From: Streptomyces rishiriensis
GTDB taxonomy: Bacteria > Actinomycetota > Actinomycetes > Streptomycetales > Streptomycetaceae
Direction: 5' to 3'
Assembly: GCF_003112535.1 (NCBI RefSeq)
Contig: NZ_BEWA01000019.1
Coordinates: forward strand, 62,001-126,000
DNA length: 64,000 nucleotides
In this document: in pieces, positions 35,132 through 46,544 of the stretch
How the letters are laid out: each line of letters opens with the position of its first letter
How positions within the stretch are numbered: position 1 is the stretch's first letter
Translations under genes and position numbers: made by a program
The notes under the pieces: model-generated
Told to the model about the DNA's origin: nothing
The model's input: the letters and a program-made list of their open reading frames with translations, nothing else
Databases searched by the model: none

Positions 35132-35331
35132 GTTTCCGTGACCACCGCTTCCGCGACACCGATGCCCGGCCGCCGTTACGGCCCCCACCCCGGCCCCCAT
35201 CACGGCCCTCCTCGCGGCATGGCCCACGGGACGCCGCGAGGGGCCGGCGGGAGCCCGGCGGTGGCCGACGGAGGCCGTCGTGAGGGCTGGCGGGGCCCGT
35301 CGCGAGGGTTCCTCGAGGCCCGTCCGGGCCC

Positions 35332-35364
35332 GATGCAGGCCGGATGCAGGCCGGATGCAGGCCG
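35332..35364 (+). repeat. 11-bp tandem repeat at the oriC left edge
   Basis: GATGCAGGCCG occurs three times exactly, 35332-35342, 35343-35353 and 35354-35364. Confidence 0.7.
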
Positions 35365-35424
35365 CGCGGCGGTCGTACAGGGGTCGCTCGCCGATCACCC
35401 GGTGTTCGATTAACGGCCCGGGTT

Positions 35425-36010
35425 ACGGCCGCCCTCCACAGATTCGGTGACTTTTTCCCGTCCACACCCTGGGGACTGCGAAGTTGTCCAGACTGTGTCC
35501 ACAGGCATCCGCGGTGCGGGACGATCTCACCAGGTCAACAGGCTGTGGATTGGTGGACAAAGGTTTTCCACAGCCTGTGGACGAAGAAATGATCCACAGG
35601 CTGTGCACGGAGTTGTCCACCGGCAACCCACAGGCTGGAGCCCGTTGTCCCCAGCGATCCCGGGCTTCTCCACATGTCTGTCCACTGTTCGGCAACGTGA
35701 CGCGCCTCCTCACCGCGTCGAGTGAAAGGCGTCACACGAAGTTGCCGAGGTGGCCTGTGGGAAAGACGACGAAACCTGGGGACGACGCTGGGGACAAGTC
35801 GCCCCTGCCTGTGCACGGAGTGTGCAGAACTTTCCGTTCTCCACAGAAGGGCCCGGTTTTCCACCGGCTCCGCCCACAGGGTCGGTGGATAAAATATCGC
35901 CTCTGAGCTGGGAAAACGGGGTTATCCACGGTATCCACAGGCCCTACTACTACTGACAACTAGAGAGAGCGAGGAATCCGTTTCGAAGTGGGTCCTGTGC
36001 ACAACTCGCT
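35425..36010. other. oriC: chromosomal origin oriC (DnaA-box array)
   Basis: The dnaA-dnaN gap holds about twenty 9-mers close to the Streptomyces DnaA box. Plus-strand starts: 35432, 35458, 35484, 35495, 35564, 35590, 35613, 35645, 35666, 35678, 35837, 35857, 35922, 35931. Minus-strand starts: 35544, 35552, 35576, 35756, 35789, 35884. None is a perfect TTGTCCACA or TTATCCACA; best are TTGTCCACC, TTATCCACG and TTATCCACC. Both orientations occur. The most AT-rich run is at 35888-35898 (GATAAAATATC). Known Streptomyces oriC lies here and has nineteen boxes. Confidence 0.93.
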
Positions 36011-36040
36011 GTTCGGCGTCCGGCTGCCCCTCGTCACGAC

Positions 36041-36069
36041 TTGACCTCGAGGGGCACCGACTGTCAGTG
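36041..36069 (+). promoter_or_regulatory. possible dnaN promoter
   Basis: TTGACC (36041-36046) is a good -35, followed after 17 bases by the weaker TCAGTG (36064-36069), about 120 bp before dnaN. Confidence 0.35.
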
Positions 36070-36185
36070 CGGTGCGTCAGACTGGTCCCCGATGGTCCTT
36101 CCCCTCACCGGGGCCGACCACACCGAGACAGACGACGAAGGCCAGGCAGGGCGAGAAGCGCCGGCAACAGCAGGAGGCGGCAAGA

Positions 36186-37316
36186 GTGAAGATCCGGGTG
36201 GAACGCGACGTACTCGCGGAGGCCGTGGCCTGGGCGGCGCGCAGCCTCCCGGCCCGTCCGCCGGCGCCTGTCCTCGCCGGCCTGCTGCTGAAGGCCGAGG
36301 ACGGCCAGCTGAGCCTGTCGAGCTTCGACTACGAGGTCTCCGCGCGCGTCTCCGTGGAGACCGAGGTCGAGGAGGAGGGCACCGTCCTCGTCTCGGGCCG
36401 CCTGCTCGCGGACATCTGCCGCGCCCTGCCCAACCGCCCGGTGGAGATCTCCACAGACGGTGTACGGGCCACGGTGGTCTGCGGCTCCTCGCGCTTCACC
36501 CTCCACACCCTGCCCGTGGAGGAGTACCCCTCACTGCCGCAGATGCCGAACGCGACGGGCACGGTCCCCGGGGACGTCTTCGCCTCCGCTGCCGCCCAGG
36601 TGGCCATCGCCGCCGGCCGTGACGACACGCTGCCCGTGCTCACCGGTGTGCGCATCGAGATCGAGGGCGACACCGTCACGCTGGCCTCCACCGACCGCTA
36701 CCGCTTCGCGGTCCGCGAGTTCCTGTGGAAGCCGGAGAACCCGGAGGCCTCCGCGGTAGCCCTGGTGCCCGCCAAGACGCTCCTGGACACCGCCAAGGCG
36801 CTCACGAGCGGCGACAGCGTCACCCTGGCGCTCTCCGGCGGCGGCTCGGGCGAGGGCCTGATCGGCTTCGAAGGCGCGGGCCGGCGTACGACGACCCGTC
36901 TCCTGGAGGGCGACCTCCCGAAGTACCGCACGCTGTTCCCGACCGAGTTCAACTCCGTCGCCGTGATCGAGACCGCCCCCTTCGTGGAGGCCGTCAAGCG
37001 CGTGGCCCTGGTCGCCGAGCGCAACACCCCGGTGCGGCTCAGCTTCGAGCAGGGGGTGCTCATCCTGGAGGCCGGCTCCAGTGACGACGCACAGGCTGTG
37101 GAGAGGGTCGACGCGCAGCTGGAGGGCGACGACATCTCGATCGCCTTCAACCCGACCTTCCTGCTGGACGGCCTGAGCGCCATCGACTCCCCGGTCGCCC
37201 AGCTGTCCTTCACGACGTCCACCAAGCCCGCGCTGCTCAGCGGCAAGCCGGCTCTGGACGCGGAGGCGGACGACGCCTACAAGTACCTGATCATGCCGGT
37301 GCGGCTCAGCGGCTGA
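36186..37316 (+). CDS. dnaN: DNA polymerase III beta sliding clamp
   Basis: The GTG at 36186 (MKIRVERDVLAEAVAWAAR) gives 376 residues with three clamp domains; the open frame upstream lies in oriC and is not coding. Family blocks include RYRFAVREF and the C-terminal YLIMPVRL that forms the protein-binding pocket. It is the processivity clamp for replication and repair polymerases. It stands immediately right of oriC in the order dnaA-oriC-dnaN-gnd-recF. Confidence 0.97.
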   Translation: MKIRVERDVLAEAVAWAARSLPARPPAPVLAGLLLKAEDGQLSLSSFDYEVSARVSVETEVEEEGTVLVSGRLLADICRALPNRPVEISTDGVRATVVCGSSRFTLHTLPVEEYPSLPQMPNATGTVPGDVFASAAAQVAIAAGRDDTLPVLTGVRIEIEGDTVTLASTDRYRFAVREFLWKPENPEASAVALVPAKTLLDTAKALTSGDSVTLALSGGGSGEGLIGFEGAGRRTTTRLLEGDLPKYRTLFPTEFNSVAVIETAPFVEAVKRVALVAERNTPVRLSFEQGVLILEAGSSDDAQAVERVDAQLEGDDISIAFNPTFLLDGLSAIDSPVAQLSFTTSTKPALLSGKPALDAEADDAYKYLIMPVRLSG

Positions 37317-37355
37317 CCCGGCCCCGGCGCCGGCGTGGTACCCCGGCGTCGGAGG

Positions 37356-37398
37356 TCGTCCACAGGCTGTGGCCGAACGGTCCCCGGTCTGTGGACGA
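37356..37398. promoter_or_regulatory. DnaA boxes between dnaN and gnd
   Basis: TCGTCCACA at 37356-37364 (plus) and 37390-37398 (minus) form a symmetric pair 34 bp apart in a 216-bp gap. Confidence 0.5.
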
Positions 37399-37532
37399 AG
37401 CCGCAGGTGAGCGGCGGGGTGGGCAGTACGTCTGAGCGCGTATGCCCACAGGTGTGCGTGACGGTCCGGGTCTAGGCTCGGACGTGGGCACGAGGTGCCC
37501 CACACGCCACACAGCGACCTAAGGAACAACTG

Positions 37533-38408
37533 ATGGAGCTCGGTCTCGTCGGCCTCGGCAAGATGGGCGGCAACATGCGCGAGCGGATCCGCCGCGCCGG
37601 CCACACCGTCGTCGGATACGACCGCAACCCGGACCTCGCCGACGTCCACAGCCTCGAAGATCTGGTGGGCAAGCTCAAGGGCCCGCGCGTGGTCTGGGTG
37701 ATGGTCCCGGCCGGCGCCGCCACCCAGTCGACCGTCGACGCGCTCGCCGACCTGCTGGAGCCGGGCGACGTCGTCGTCGACGGCGGCAACTCCCGCTGGA
37801 CGGACGACGAGAAGCACGCCGAGGAGCTGGCCGCCAAGGGCATCGGCTTCGTCGACTGCGGTGTCTCCGGCGGCGTCTGGGGCCTGGAGAACGGCTACGC
37901 GTTGATGTACGGCGGCGACGCCGAGAACGTCGCCAAGGTGCAGCCGGTCTTCGACGCGCTCAAGCCCGAGGGCGACTTCGGCGCTGTCCACGCCGGCAGG
38001 GTCGGCGCCGGTCACTTCGCCAAGATGGTCCACAACGGCATCGAGTACGCCATGATGCAGGCCTACGCCGAGGGCTGGGAGCTGCTGGAGAAGGTCGACT
38101 CGGTCACGGACGTGCGCGAGGTCTTCCGCTCCTGGCAGGAGGGCACGGTCATCCGTTCCTGGCTGCTGGACCTGGCCGTCAACGCACTCGACGAGGACGA
38201 GCACCTGGACAGGCTGCGCGGCTTCGCCCAGGACTCCGGCGAGGGCCGGTGGACGGTCGAGGCCGCCATCGACAACGCCGTGCCGCTGCCCGCGATCACG
38301 GCCTCGCTGTTCGCGCGGTTCGCCTCCCGCCAGGACGACTCGCCGCAGATGAAGATGATCGCGGCGCTGCGCAACCAGTTCGGCGGCCACGCGGTCGAGA
38401 AGAAGTAA
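37533..38408 (+). CDS. gnd: 6-phosphogluconate dehydrogenase, short actinobacterial form
   Basis: 291 residues, far shorter than the 470-residue NADP enzyme, matching the GndA-like short type usually called NAD-preferring. Motifs: GLVGLGKMGGNM (dinucleotide fold), GGNSRWTDD, and the catalytic KMVHNGIEYAMMQAYAEGW. It decarboxylates 6-phosphogluconate to ribulose-5-phosphate. Its insertion between dnaN and recF is a conserved actinobacterial oddity; coupling to replication is unproven. AAGGAAC precedes the ATG. Confidence 0.93.
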   Translation: MELGLVGLGKMGGNMRERIRRAGHTVVGYDRNPDLADVHSLEDLVGKLKGPRVVWVMVPAGAATQSTVDALADLLEPGDVVVDGGNSRWTDDEKHAEELAAKGIGFVDCGVSGGVWGLENGYALMYGGDAENVAKVQPVFDALKPEGDFGAVHAGRVGAGHFAKMVHNGIEYAMMQAYAEGWELLEKVDSVTDVREVFRSWQEGTVIRSWLLDLAVNALDEDEHLDRLRGFAQDSGEGRWTVEAAIDNAVPLPAITASLFARFASRQDDSPQMKMIAALRNQFGGHAVEKK

Positions 38409-38435
38409 TCCACAGGGTCGCCCCCGCGATCCACA
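38406..38435 (+). promoter_or_regulatory. DnaA-box-like pair between gnd and recF
   Basis: TAATCCACA (38406-38414) overlaps the gnd stop, and CGATCCACA (38427-38435) lies 21 bp downstream, in phase, shortly before recF. Confidence 0.45.
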
Positions 38436-38462
38436 ACCCCTGGGGGAGGTCGGCGAACGACC

Positions 38463-39584
38463 ATGCACGTCACGCATCTGTCGCTGGCCGACTTCCGCTC
38501 GTACGCCCGGGTCGAAGTCCCGCTCGACCCGGGCGTCACCGCATTCGTGGGCCCCAACGGGCAGGGCAAGACCAACCTCGTCGAGGCCGTGGGCTATCTC
38601 GCCACCCTCGGCAGCCACCGGGTCGCCTCGGACGCGCCCCTGGTACGGCTGGGCGCCGACCGCGCGATCGTGCGGGCGCAGGTCCGACAGGGCGAGCGGC
38701 AGCAGCTGATCGAGCTGGAGCTGAACCCGGGCCGCGCCAACCGGGCTCGTATCAACCGGTCTTCGCAGGTCAAACCGCGTGACGTGCTGGGCATCGTGCG
38801 GACGGTGCTGTTCGCGCCCGAGGACCTCGCGCTGGTCAAGGGAGATCCGGGTGAGCGGCGCCGGTTCCTCGACGAGCTGATCACCGCGCGCTCCCCGCGG
38901 ATGGCGGGGGTGCGCTCGGACTACGAACGGGTGCTCAAGCAGCGCAACACGCTGCTCAAGTCGGCGGCGCTGGCCCGGCGGCACGGCGGCCGTTCCATGG
39001 ATCTGTCCACGCTGGACGTGTGGGACCAGCATCTCGCGCGCGTGGGAGCGGAGTTGCTCGCCCAGCGGCTCGACCTGGTGGCCGCGATCCAGCCGCTCGC
39101 CGACAAGGCGTACGAGCAGCTCGCGCCCGGAGGCGGTCCCGTGGCCCTGGAGTACAAGCCGTCCGCGCCGGGCGAGGCCCACACGCGTGAGGACCTCTAC
39201 GGGCAGCTGACGGCGGCGCTCGCGGAGGCGCGCAAGCAGGAGATCGAGCGGGGCGTGACCCTGGTGGGGCCGCATCGGGACGATCTGACGCTCAAGCTGG
39301 GTCAGCTGCCCGCCAAGGGGTACGCCTCGCACGGGGAGTCCTGGTCGTACGCGCTGGCGCTGCGGCTGGCCTCCTACGACCTGCTGCGGGCGGAGGGCAA
39401 CGAGCCGGTCCTCGTCCTGGACGACGTCTTCGCCGAGCTGGACGCCCGCCGGCGCGAGCGGCTGGCGGAGCTGGTGGCGCCCGGCGAGCAGGTACTGGTG
39501 ACGGCAGCGGTCGAGGACGACGTGCCGGGCGTGCTCGCGGGCGTGCGGTACGCCGTGTCCGAGGGGGCGGTGGAACGCGTATGA
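38463..39584 (+). CDS. recF: DNA replication and repair protein RecF
   Basis: 373 residues, SMC-like ATPase. Walker A is GPNGQGKTNLVEAVGYLA (about 30-47), the signature region is SHGESWSYALALRLA and Walker B is VLVLDDVFAELDARR. It helps load RecA at gapped DNA with RecO and RecR. The last four bases overlap the DciA-type gene (ATGA), so the two are translationally coupled. Confidence 0.96.
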   Translation: MHVTHLSLADFRSYARVEVPLDPGVTAFVGPNGQGKTNLVEAVGYLATLGSHRVASDAPLVRLGADRAIVRAQVRQGERQQLIELELNPGRANRARINRSSQVKPRDVLGIVRTVLFAPEDLALVKGDPGERRRFLDELITARSPRMAGVRSDYERVLKQRNTLLKSAALARRHGGRSMDLSTLDVWDQHLARVGAELLAQRLDLVAAIQPLADKAYEQLAPGGGPVALEYKPSAPGEAHTREDLYGQLTAALAEARKQEIERGVTLVGPHRDDLTLKLGQLPAKGYASHGESWSYALALRLASYDLLRAEGNEPVLVLDDVFAELDARRRERLAELVAPGEQVLVTAAVEDDVPGVLAGVRYAVSEGAVERV

Positions 39585-40117
39585 GCGGCGACGAACCCGC
39601 TGAGAAGCGGGTGCCGGAGCCGTCCGGCGTCGATCTCGCGCGCGTGGCGCTCAGGGCGGCGCGGGAGCAGGCACGCGCGCGTGGGGACGCGGCGCAGCAG
39701 AAGAAGCAGGCCCGGCGCGGGGGCGGCCTGCGCTCCGGCGCGGGCGCGGACGGCCGCGACCCCCTGGCGCTGGGCGCCGCGATCAACCGGCTGCTCACCG
39801 AGCGGGGCTGGGAGGCGCCGGCCGCGGTCGGCGGTGTGATGGGCCGGTGGCCGCAGATCGTCGGCGAGGACGTGGCCAATCACTGCGTGCCGGAGAGGTA
39901 CGACGAGGAGGAGCGGGCGCTGATCGTGCGCTGCGACTCCACGGCGTGGGCGACGAACCTGCGGCTGCTCGCCCCGACGCTCGTGGCGCGGCTCAACGAG
40001 GACCTGGGCCATGGGACGGTCCGGGTGATCAAGGTCCTCGGCCCCAGTGGTCCCCAGCGTCGCTACGGCCCCCTGAGGGCCCCTGGAAGCACCGGTCCCG
40101 GCGATACCTACGGGTGA
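39581..40117 (+). CDS. DciA-type DUF721 protein
   Basis: 178 residues. A basic N-terminal stretch rich in Ala/Arg/Gln precedes the DUF721 domain (about 70-155): ERGWEAPAAVGGVMGRWPQIVGEDVANHC, LIVRCDSTAWATNLRLLAPTLVARL. DciA proteins load or stimulate the replicative helicase in bacteria lacking DnaC; the location between recF and gyrB fits. The C-terminus is a disordered tail. Confidence 0.88.
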   Translation: MSGDEPAEKRVPEPSGVDLARVALRAAREQARARGDAAQQKKQARRGGGLRSGAGADGRDPLALGAAINRLLTERGWEAPAAVGGVMGRWPQIVGEDVANHCVPERYDEEERALIVRCDSTAWATNLRLLAPTLVARLNEDLGHGTVRVIKVLGPSGPQRRYGPLRAPGSTGPGDTYG

Positions 40118-40514
40118 CGTGCATCACGTCCTCGCGCGGCCGGGCCGTCCCGTCGGGACGGCCCGGCCTTCTTTTCGCGCGCCCGCGTGCGAGTGCGAAT
40201 CGGGACCTGACTCCCAAGTAGCCAAGGGTTGACACCTGGAAGCGCTGAGTGCCTCCGTGAGCCTCTTGGAGCCCCCTTCCACATATCGGGACCCGGAAGA
40301 GACCGGTTGAGGGCGGCACATGCGGACTCAGGTACCGGCAAACCCCCATCAGTGTCAGTGCTACCGGTAGACTGGAGCCAATCCCGCCCCGAACGTGGGG
40401 ACCGCCCGGGAAAAGCTGAGCAACGCTGATCAAGGCTTACCAACGCAACATGCCGCAGCCGCTCCGGCAACCCGCCGACGAGCCTGGCTGGTGCTGTGCC
40501 AGAAAGGGCGCTTC
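40118..40514. other. gyrB upstream region
   Basis: After the terminator at 40138-40168 this gap contains a perfect 10-bp palindrome CTACCGGTAG (40361-40370) overlapping a -10-like TAGACT (40368-40373), and a leader of about 135 bases. No convincing -35 is visible 17-18 bases upstream. gyrB promoters in Streptomyces respond to supercoiling, but nothing here proves it. Confidence 0.45.
40138..40168 (+). terminator. terminator after the recF-DciA unit
   Basis: A GC-rich inverted repeat (40138-40151 with 40155-40168) followed by TTCTTTT, a rare U-rich tail for this genome. Confidence 0.85.
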
Positions 40515-42578
40515 GTGGCCGATTCCGGCAACCCCAACGAGAACATCCCGTCCACCGACGCCGGCGCGAAGAGCGAGGCACCTGCCTCGTCGGGCCACGA
40601 GGTCACCGCCTCGTACGACGCCAGCGCCATTACCGTCCTCGAGGGCCTGGACGCCGTCCGCAAGCGACCCGGTATGTACATCGGTTCGACCGGTGAGCGC
40701 GGTCTGCACCACCTCGTGTACGAGGTCGTCGACAACTCGGTCGACGAGGCGCTGGCCGGGCACGCGGACACCATCGACGTGACGATCCTGGCCGACGGCG
40801 GAGTACGGGTCACCGACAACGGCCGCGGCATCCCGGTGGGCATCGTCGCCTCCGAGGGCAAGCCGGCCCTCGAGGTCGTGCTGACCGTGCTGCACGCGGG
40901 CGGCAAGTTCGGCGGCGGCGGCTACGCCGTCTCCGGCGGTCTGCACGGCGTCGGCGTCTCCGTCGTCAACGCGCTGTCGAGCAAGGTCGCCGTCGAGGTC
41001 AGGACCGAAGGCCACCGCTGGACGCAGGACTACAAGATGGGCGTCCCCACGGCGCCGCTGGCCAAGCACGAGGCCATCGAGGACACCGGCACGTCGGTCA
41101 CCTTCTGGGCCGACGCCGACATCTTCGAGACGACCGAGTACTCCTTCGAGACGCTGTCGCGGCGCTTCCAGGAGATGGCGTTCCTCAACAAGGGCCTGAC
41201 GATCAGGCTCACCGACGAGCGCGAGTCGGCGAAGGCCACCGCCGGGGCGGACGAGGCGGGTGCGGACGAGAAGGACGAGGTCAAGACCGTCACGTACCAC
41301 TACGAGGGCGGCATCGTCGACTTCGTGAAGTACCTCAACTCCCGCAAGGGCGAAGCGGTGCACCCGACGGTCATCGACCTGGAGGCGGAGGACAAGGACA
41401 AGAGCCTGTCCCTCGAGGTCGCCATGCAGTGGAACAGCGGTTACAGCGAGGGCGTGTACTCCTTCGCCAACATCATCCACACGCATGAGGGCGGCACGCA
41501 CGAGGAGGGCTTCCGCGCGGCGCTGACCAACCTGGTCAACAAGTACGCGCGCGACAAGAAGCTGCTGCGCGAGAAGGACGACAACCTCACGGGCGACGAC
41601 ATCCGCGAGGGTCTGACGGCGATCATCTCGGTCAAGCTGAGCGAGCCGCAGTTCGAGGGCCAGACCAAGACCAAGCTGGGCAACACGGAGGCCAAGACCT
41701 TCGTCCAGAAGGCCGTCTACGAGCACCTCAACGACTGGCTGGACCGCAACCCGGTCGAGGCCGCGGACATCGTCCGCAAGGGCATCCAGGCGGCCACCGC
41801 GCGCGTGGCGGCCCGCAAGGCCCGCGACCTGACGCGCCGCAAGGGGCTGCTGGAGTCGGCGTCGCTGCCGGGCAAGCTCTCCGACTGCCAGTCGAACGAC
41901 CCCACCAAGTGCGAGATCTTCATCGTCGAGGGCGACTCCGCCGGCGGCTCGGCCAAGTCCGGCCGCAACCCGCAGTACCAGGCGATCCTCCCGATCCGGG
42001 GCAAGATCCTCAACGTCGAGAAGGCGCGGATCGACAAGATCCTGCAGAACCAGGAGATCCAGGCGCTGATCTCCGCCTTCGGCACGGGCGTGCACGAGGA
42101 CTTCGACATCGAGAAGCTGCGCTATCACAAGATCATCCTGATGGCGGATGCCGACGTCGACGGCCAGCACATCAGCACCCTGCTGCTGACCTTCCTCTTC
42201 CGCTTCATGCGGCCGCTGGTCGAGGCCGGACACGTGTACCTCTCCCGTCCGCCGCTCTACAAGATCAAGTGGGGCCGGGACGACATCGAGTACGCCTACT
42301 CCGACCGCGAGCGCGACGCGCTGATCGAGATGGGCCGCCAGCGCGGCAAGCGGGTGCGCGAGGACTCGATCCAGCGCTTCAAGGGCCTCGGCGAGATGAA
42401 CGCCGAGGAGCTGCGCATCACCACGATGGACCAGGAGCACCGCGTCCTCGGCCAGGTCACCCTGGACGACGCCGCCCAGGCCGACGACCTGTTCTCCGTC
42501 CTCATGGGCGAGGACGTCGAGGCGCGCCGCGCCTTCATCCAGCGCAACGCCAAGGACGTCCGCTTCCTCGACATCTGA
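40515..42578 (+). CDS. gyrB: DNA gyrase subunit B
   Basis: GTG at 40515 preceded by GAAAGGG gives 687 residues; the longer frame upstream lacks similarity. GHKL ATPase motifs EVVDNSVDEA, DNGRGIPVG and GGLHGVGVSVVNALS; the TOPRIM domain has IVEGDSAGGSAKSGRNP and DADVDGQHI; QRFKGLGEMNAEEL sits near the C-terminus. With GyrA it introduces negative supercoils. gyrA follows after 42 bp, forming an operon. Confidence 0.97.
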   Translation: MADSGNPNENIPSTDAGAKSEAPASSGHEVTASYDASAITVLEGLDAVRKRPGMYIGSTGERGLHHLVYEVVDNSVDEALAGHADTIDVTILADGGVRVTDNGRGIPVGIVASEGKPALEVVLTVLHAGGKFGGGGYAVSGGLHGVGVSVVNALSSKVAVEVRTEGHRWTQDYKMGVPTAPLAKHEAIEDTGTSVTFWADADIFETTEYSFETLSRRFQEMAFLNKGLTIRLTDERESAKATAGADEAGADEKDEVKTVTYHYEGGIVDFVKYLNSRKGEAVHPTVIDLEAEDKDKSLSLEVAMQWNSGYSEGVYSFANIIHTHEGGTHEEGFRAALTNLVNKYARDKKLLREKDDNLTGDDIREGLTAIISVKLSEPQFEGQTKTKLGNTEAKTFVQKAVYEHLNDWLDRNPVEAADIVRKGIQAATARVAARKARDLTRRKGLLESASLPGKLSDCQSNDPTKCEIFIVEGDSAGGSAKSGRNPQYQAILPIRGKILNVEKARIDKILQNQEIQALISAFGTGVHEDFDIEKLRYHKIILMADADVDGQHISTLLLTFLFRFMRPLVEAGHVYLSRPPLYKIKWGRDDIEYAYSDRERDALIEMGRQRGKRVREDSIQRFKGLGEMNAEELRITTMDQEHRVLGQVTLDDAAQADDLFSVLMGEDVEARRAFIQRNAKDVRFLDI

Positions 42579-42620
42579 GTCGGTCTCAGCTGACCGCACC
42601 AGGAAGGATCCTCACCAGCA

Positions 42621-45215
<2,595 letters not shown>

Positions 45216-45233
45216 CACGAGGAGTGAGTCATC

Positions 45234-46028
45234 GTGAGCGGAGCCACGGGCGCCGGTACGTCTGCCGGTACGGACAAGAGCGGCGGCGGCCGTGGCTCCG
45301 CCTCGCCCGAGGGGGACGCGCGTACGACCGACGCGCGGGGCACGGGGGGCGCCGAGGGTCGTGCGGCGGACACCCACACGACCCAGCTGAAGGCCATCAA
45401 GGCGCCCGTGGCCGGCTCGCCCTCCTCCCCCTCGCCCTCGACCGACACACAAGGCTCGAAGGGATCCCAGGGGGGAACCGTGACGGACACCCGAGGCTCA
45501 CAGGCCAAGCAGCCCGAGGCGTCGCCGCTCCCCGGTGAGCGGCAGCCGCAGCAGCCCACCGGGCCCTACCACCCGCCGCAGGCCTACCCGCCGCAGGCGG
45601 CCCCGGCCACGGCCGGCGCGGTACGCAGGCCCCGGACCGGCGCCCGCACCGCGCCCCGCGTCCGCAAGGCGCGGCTGCGCGTGGCCAAGGCCGACCCGTG
45701 GTCGGTGATGAAGGTCAGCTTCCTGCTCTCCATCGCCCTGGGCATCTGCACGATCGTCGCGGCCGCCGTGCTGTGGATGGTCATGGACGCGATGGGCGTC
45801 TTCTCGACGGTCGGCGGCACGATCTCGGAGGCGACCGGCTCCAACGAGTCGAACGGCTTCGACCTCCAGTCGTTCCTGTCGCTCCCCCACGTCCTGATGT
45901 TCACGGCGATCATCGCGGTCATCGACGTCGTCCTCGCGACGGCCCTGGCGACCCTCGGCGCGTTCATCTACAACCTCTCCGCGGGCTTCGTCGGAGGCGT
46001 CGAGTTGACGCTGGCCGAGGACGAGTGA
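45234..46028 (+). CDS. DUF3566 transmembrane protein
   Basis: 264 residues from a GTG 18 bp after gyrA. A long Ser/Thr/Gly/Pro-rich N-terminus (1 to about 150) precedes the DUF3566 domain: KADPWSVMKVSFLLSIALGICTIVAAAVLW, an extracytoplasmic loop, and a second helix (VLMFTAIIAVIDVVLATALATL). This protein follows gyrA in nearly all actinobacteria; mycobacterial homologues interact with wall-elongation factors (CwsA context). Function here is inferred from position. Confidence 0.85.
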   Translation: MSGATGAGTSAGTDKSGGGRGSASPEGDARTTDARGTGGAEGRAADTHTTQLKAIKAPVAGSPSSPSPSTDTQGSKGSQGGTVTDTRGSQAKQPEASPLPGERQPQQPTGPYHPPQAYPPQAAPATAGAVRRPRTGARTAPRVRKARLRVAKADPWSVMKVSFLLSIALGICTIVAAAVLWMVMDAMGVFSTVGGTISEATGSNESNGFDLQSFLSLPHVLMFTAIIAVIDVVLATALATLGAFIYNLSAGFVGGVELTLAEDE

Positions 46029-46082
46029 CCTGAGCGTCCCAACGGCTGCGCACCCCCGCCGAGAGCCCCGCGACTATCGATT

Positions 46083-46111
46083 TTGGGACTGCCCAGGTCG
46101 TGCGCTAATCT
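46083..46111 (+). promoter_or_regulatory. tRNA-Ile promoter
   Basis: TTGGGA (46083-46088), 17 bases, TAATCT (46106-46111). The -10 box is unusually good for the genome and sits about 40 bp before the tRNA. Confidence 0.65.
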
Positions 46112-46151
46112 TCAGGAGTCAGCGCGCGGGACACACACCGCAGAGCGCGGC

Positions 46152-46225
46152 GGGGCTATAGCTCAGTTGGTTAGAGCGCATCCCTGATAAGGATGAGGCC
46201 ACAGGTTCAAATCCTGTTAGCCCCA
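46152..46225 (+). tRNA. tRNA-Ile (GAU)
   Basis: A 74-base cloverleaf: acceptor GGGGCTA with TAGCCCC, D-loop AGCTCAGTTGGTTAGAGC, anticodon loop CTGATAA with GAT, and T-arm ACAGGTTCAAATCCTGT. The discriminator is A and CCA is not encoded. A strong terminator follows. Confidence 0.97.
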
Positions 46226-46233
46226 CATGCGAG

Positions 46234-46266
46234 AAGACCCCCGGTCCAGTGGACCGGGGGTCTTTT
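46234..46266 (+). terminator. tRNA-Ile terminator
   Basis: A 14-bp perfect stem (46234-46247 with 46251-46264), 3-base loop, ending in TTTT. Confidence 0.9.
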
Positions 46267-46361
46267 GTCAGCCATGTCTGTACACCAGCGGCTGACACCA
46301 GCGGCTGACACCAACGGCCGCGAACACGGTCGGGTTCCGGCGTGCTTCAGCGGCCGGCGTG

Positions 46362-46414
46362 TAGCCCCACATGCGAGAAGACCCCTGGACCATCATCGGT
46401 CCGGGGGGTTTTGT
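46362..46414 (+). repeat. duplicate of tRNA-Ile 3' end and terminator
   Basis: TAGCCCCACATGCGAGAAG and the next five bases match 46218-46241 exactly; an imperfect hairpin with a TTTT tail follows at 46381-46414. It looks like a partial tandem duplication or an attachment-site scar. Confidence 0.7.
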
Positions 46415-46544
46415 GTGAGTGGGCAGCGTGGGGGGACGTGGCGAAGGCCCGGGGGCTCCTGGGGGGAGCTGCCGGGCCTGTCCATGCGGGCTGTACGCAA
46501 GTTCGCCGTTACGTCTACGTCGGGGTCGGGAAGGCGCAGGGGGC

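Larger units (their letters stand above)
46226..46544. other. repeat-rich gap after tRNA-Ile
   Basis: This 319-bp gap holds the tRNA terminator (46234-46266), a tandem 13-bp repeat ACCAGCGGCTGAC (two copies from about 46283), and a second copy of the tRNA 3' end plus terminator (46362-46414). The rest shows nothing coding. Confidence 0.6.

Noticed and set aside
36698..39332. Minus-strand open frames opposite dnaN, gnd and recF
   Set aside because: Shadow frames; the plus-strand genes carry complete conserved motifs.
46283..46315. 13-bp tandem repeat as a CRISPR or att array
   Set aside because: Only two copies plus a fragment, no spacers, and no integrase or Cas gene nearby.
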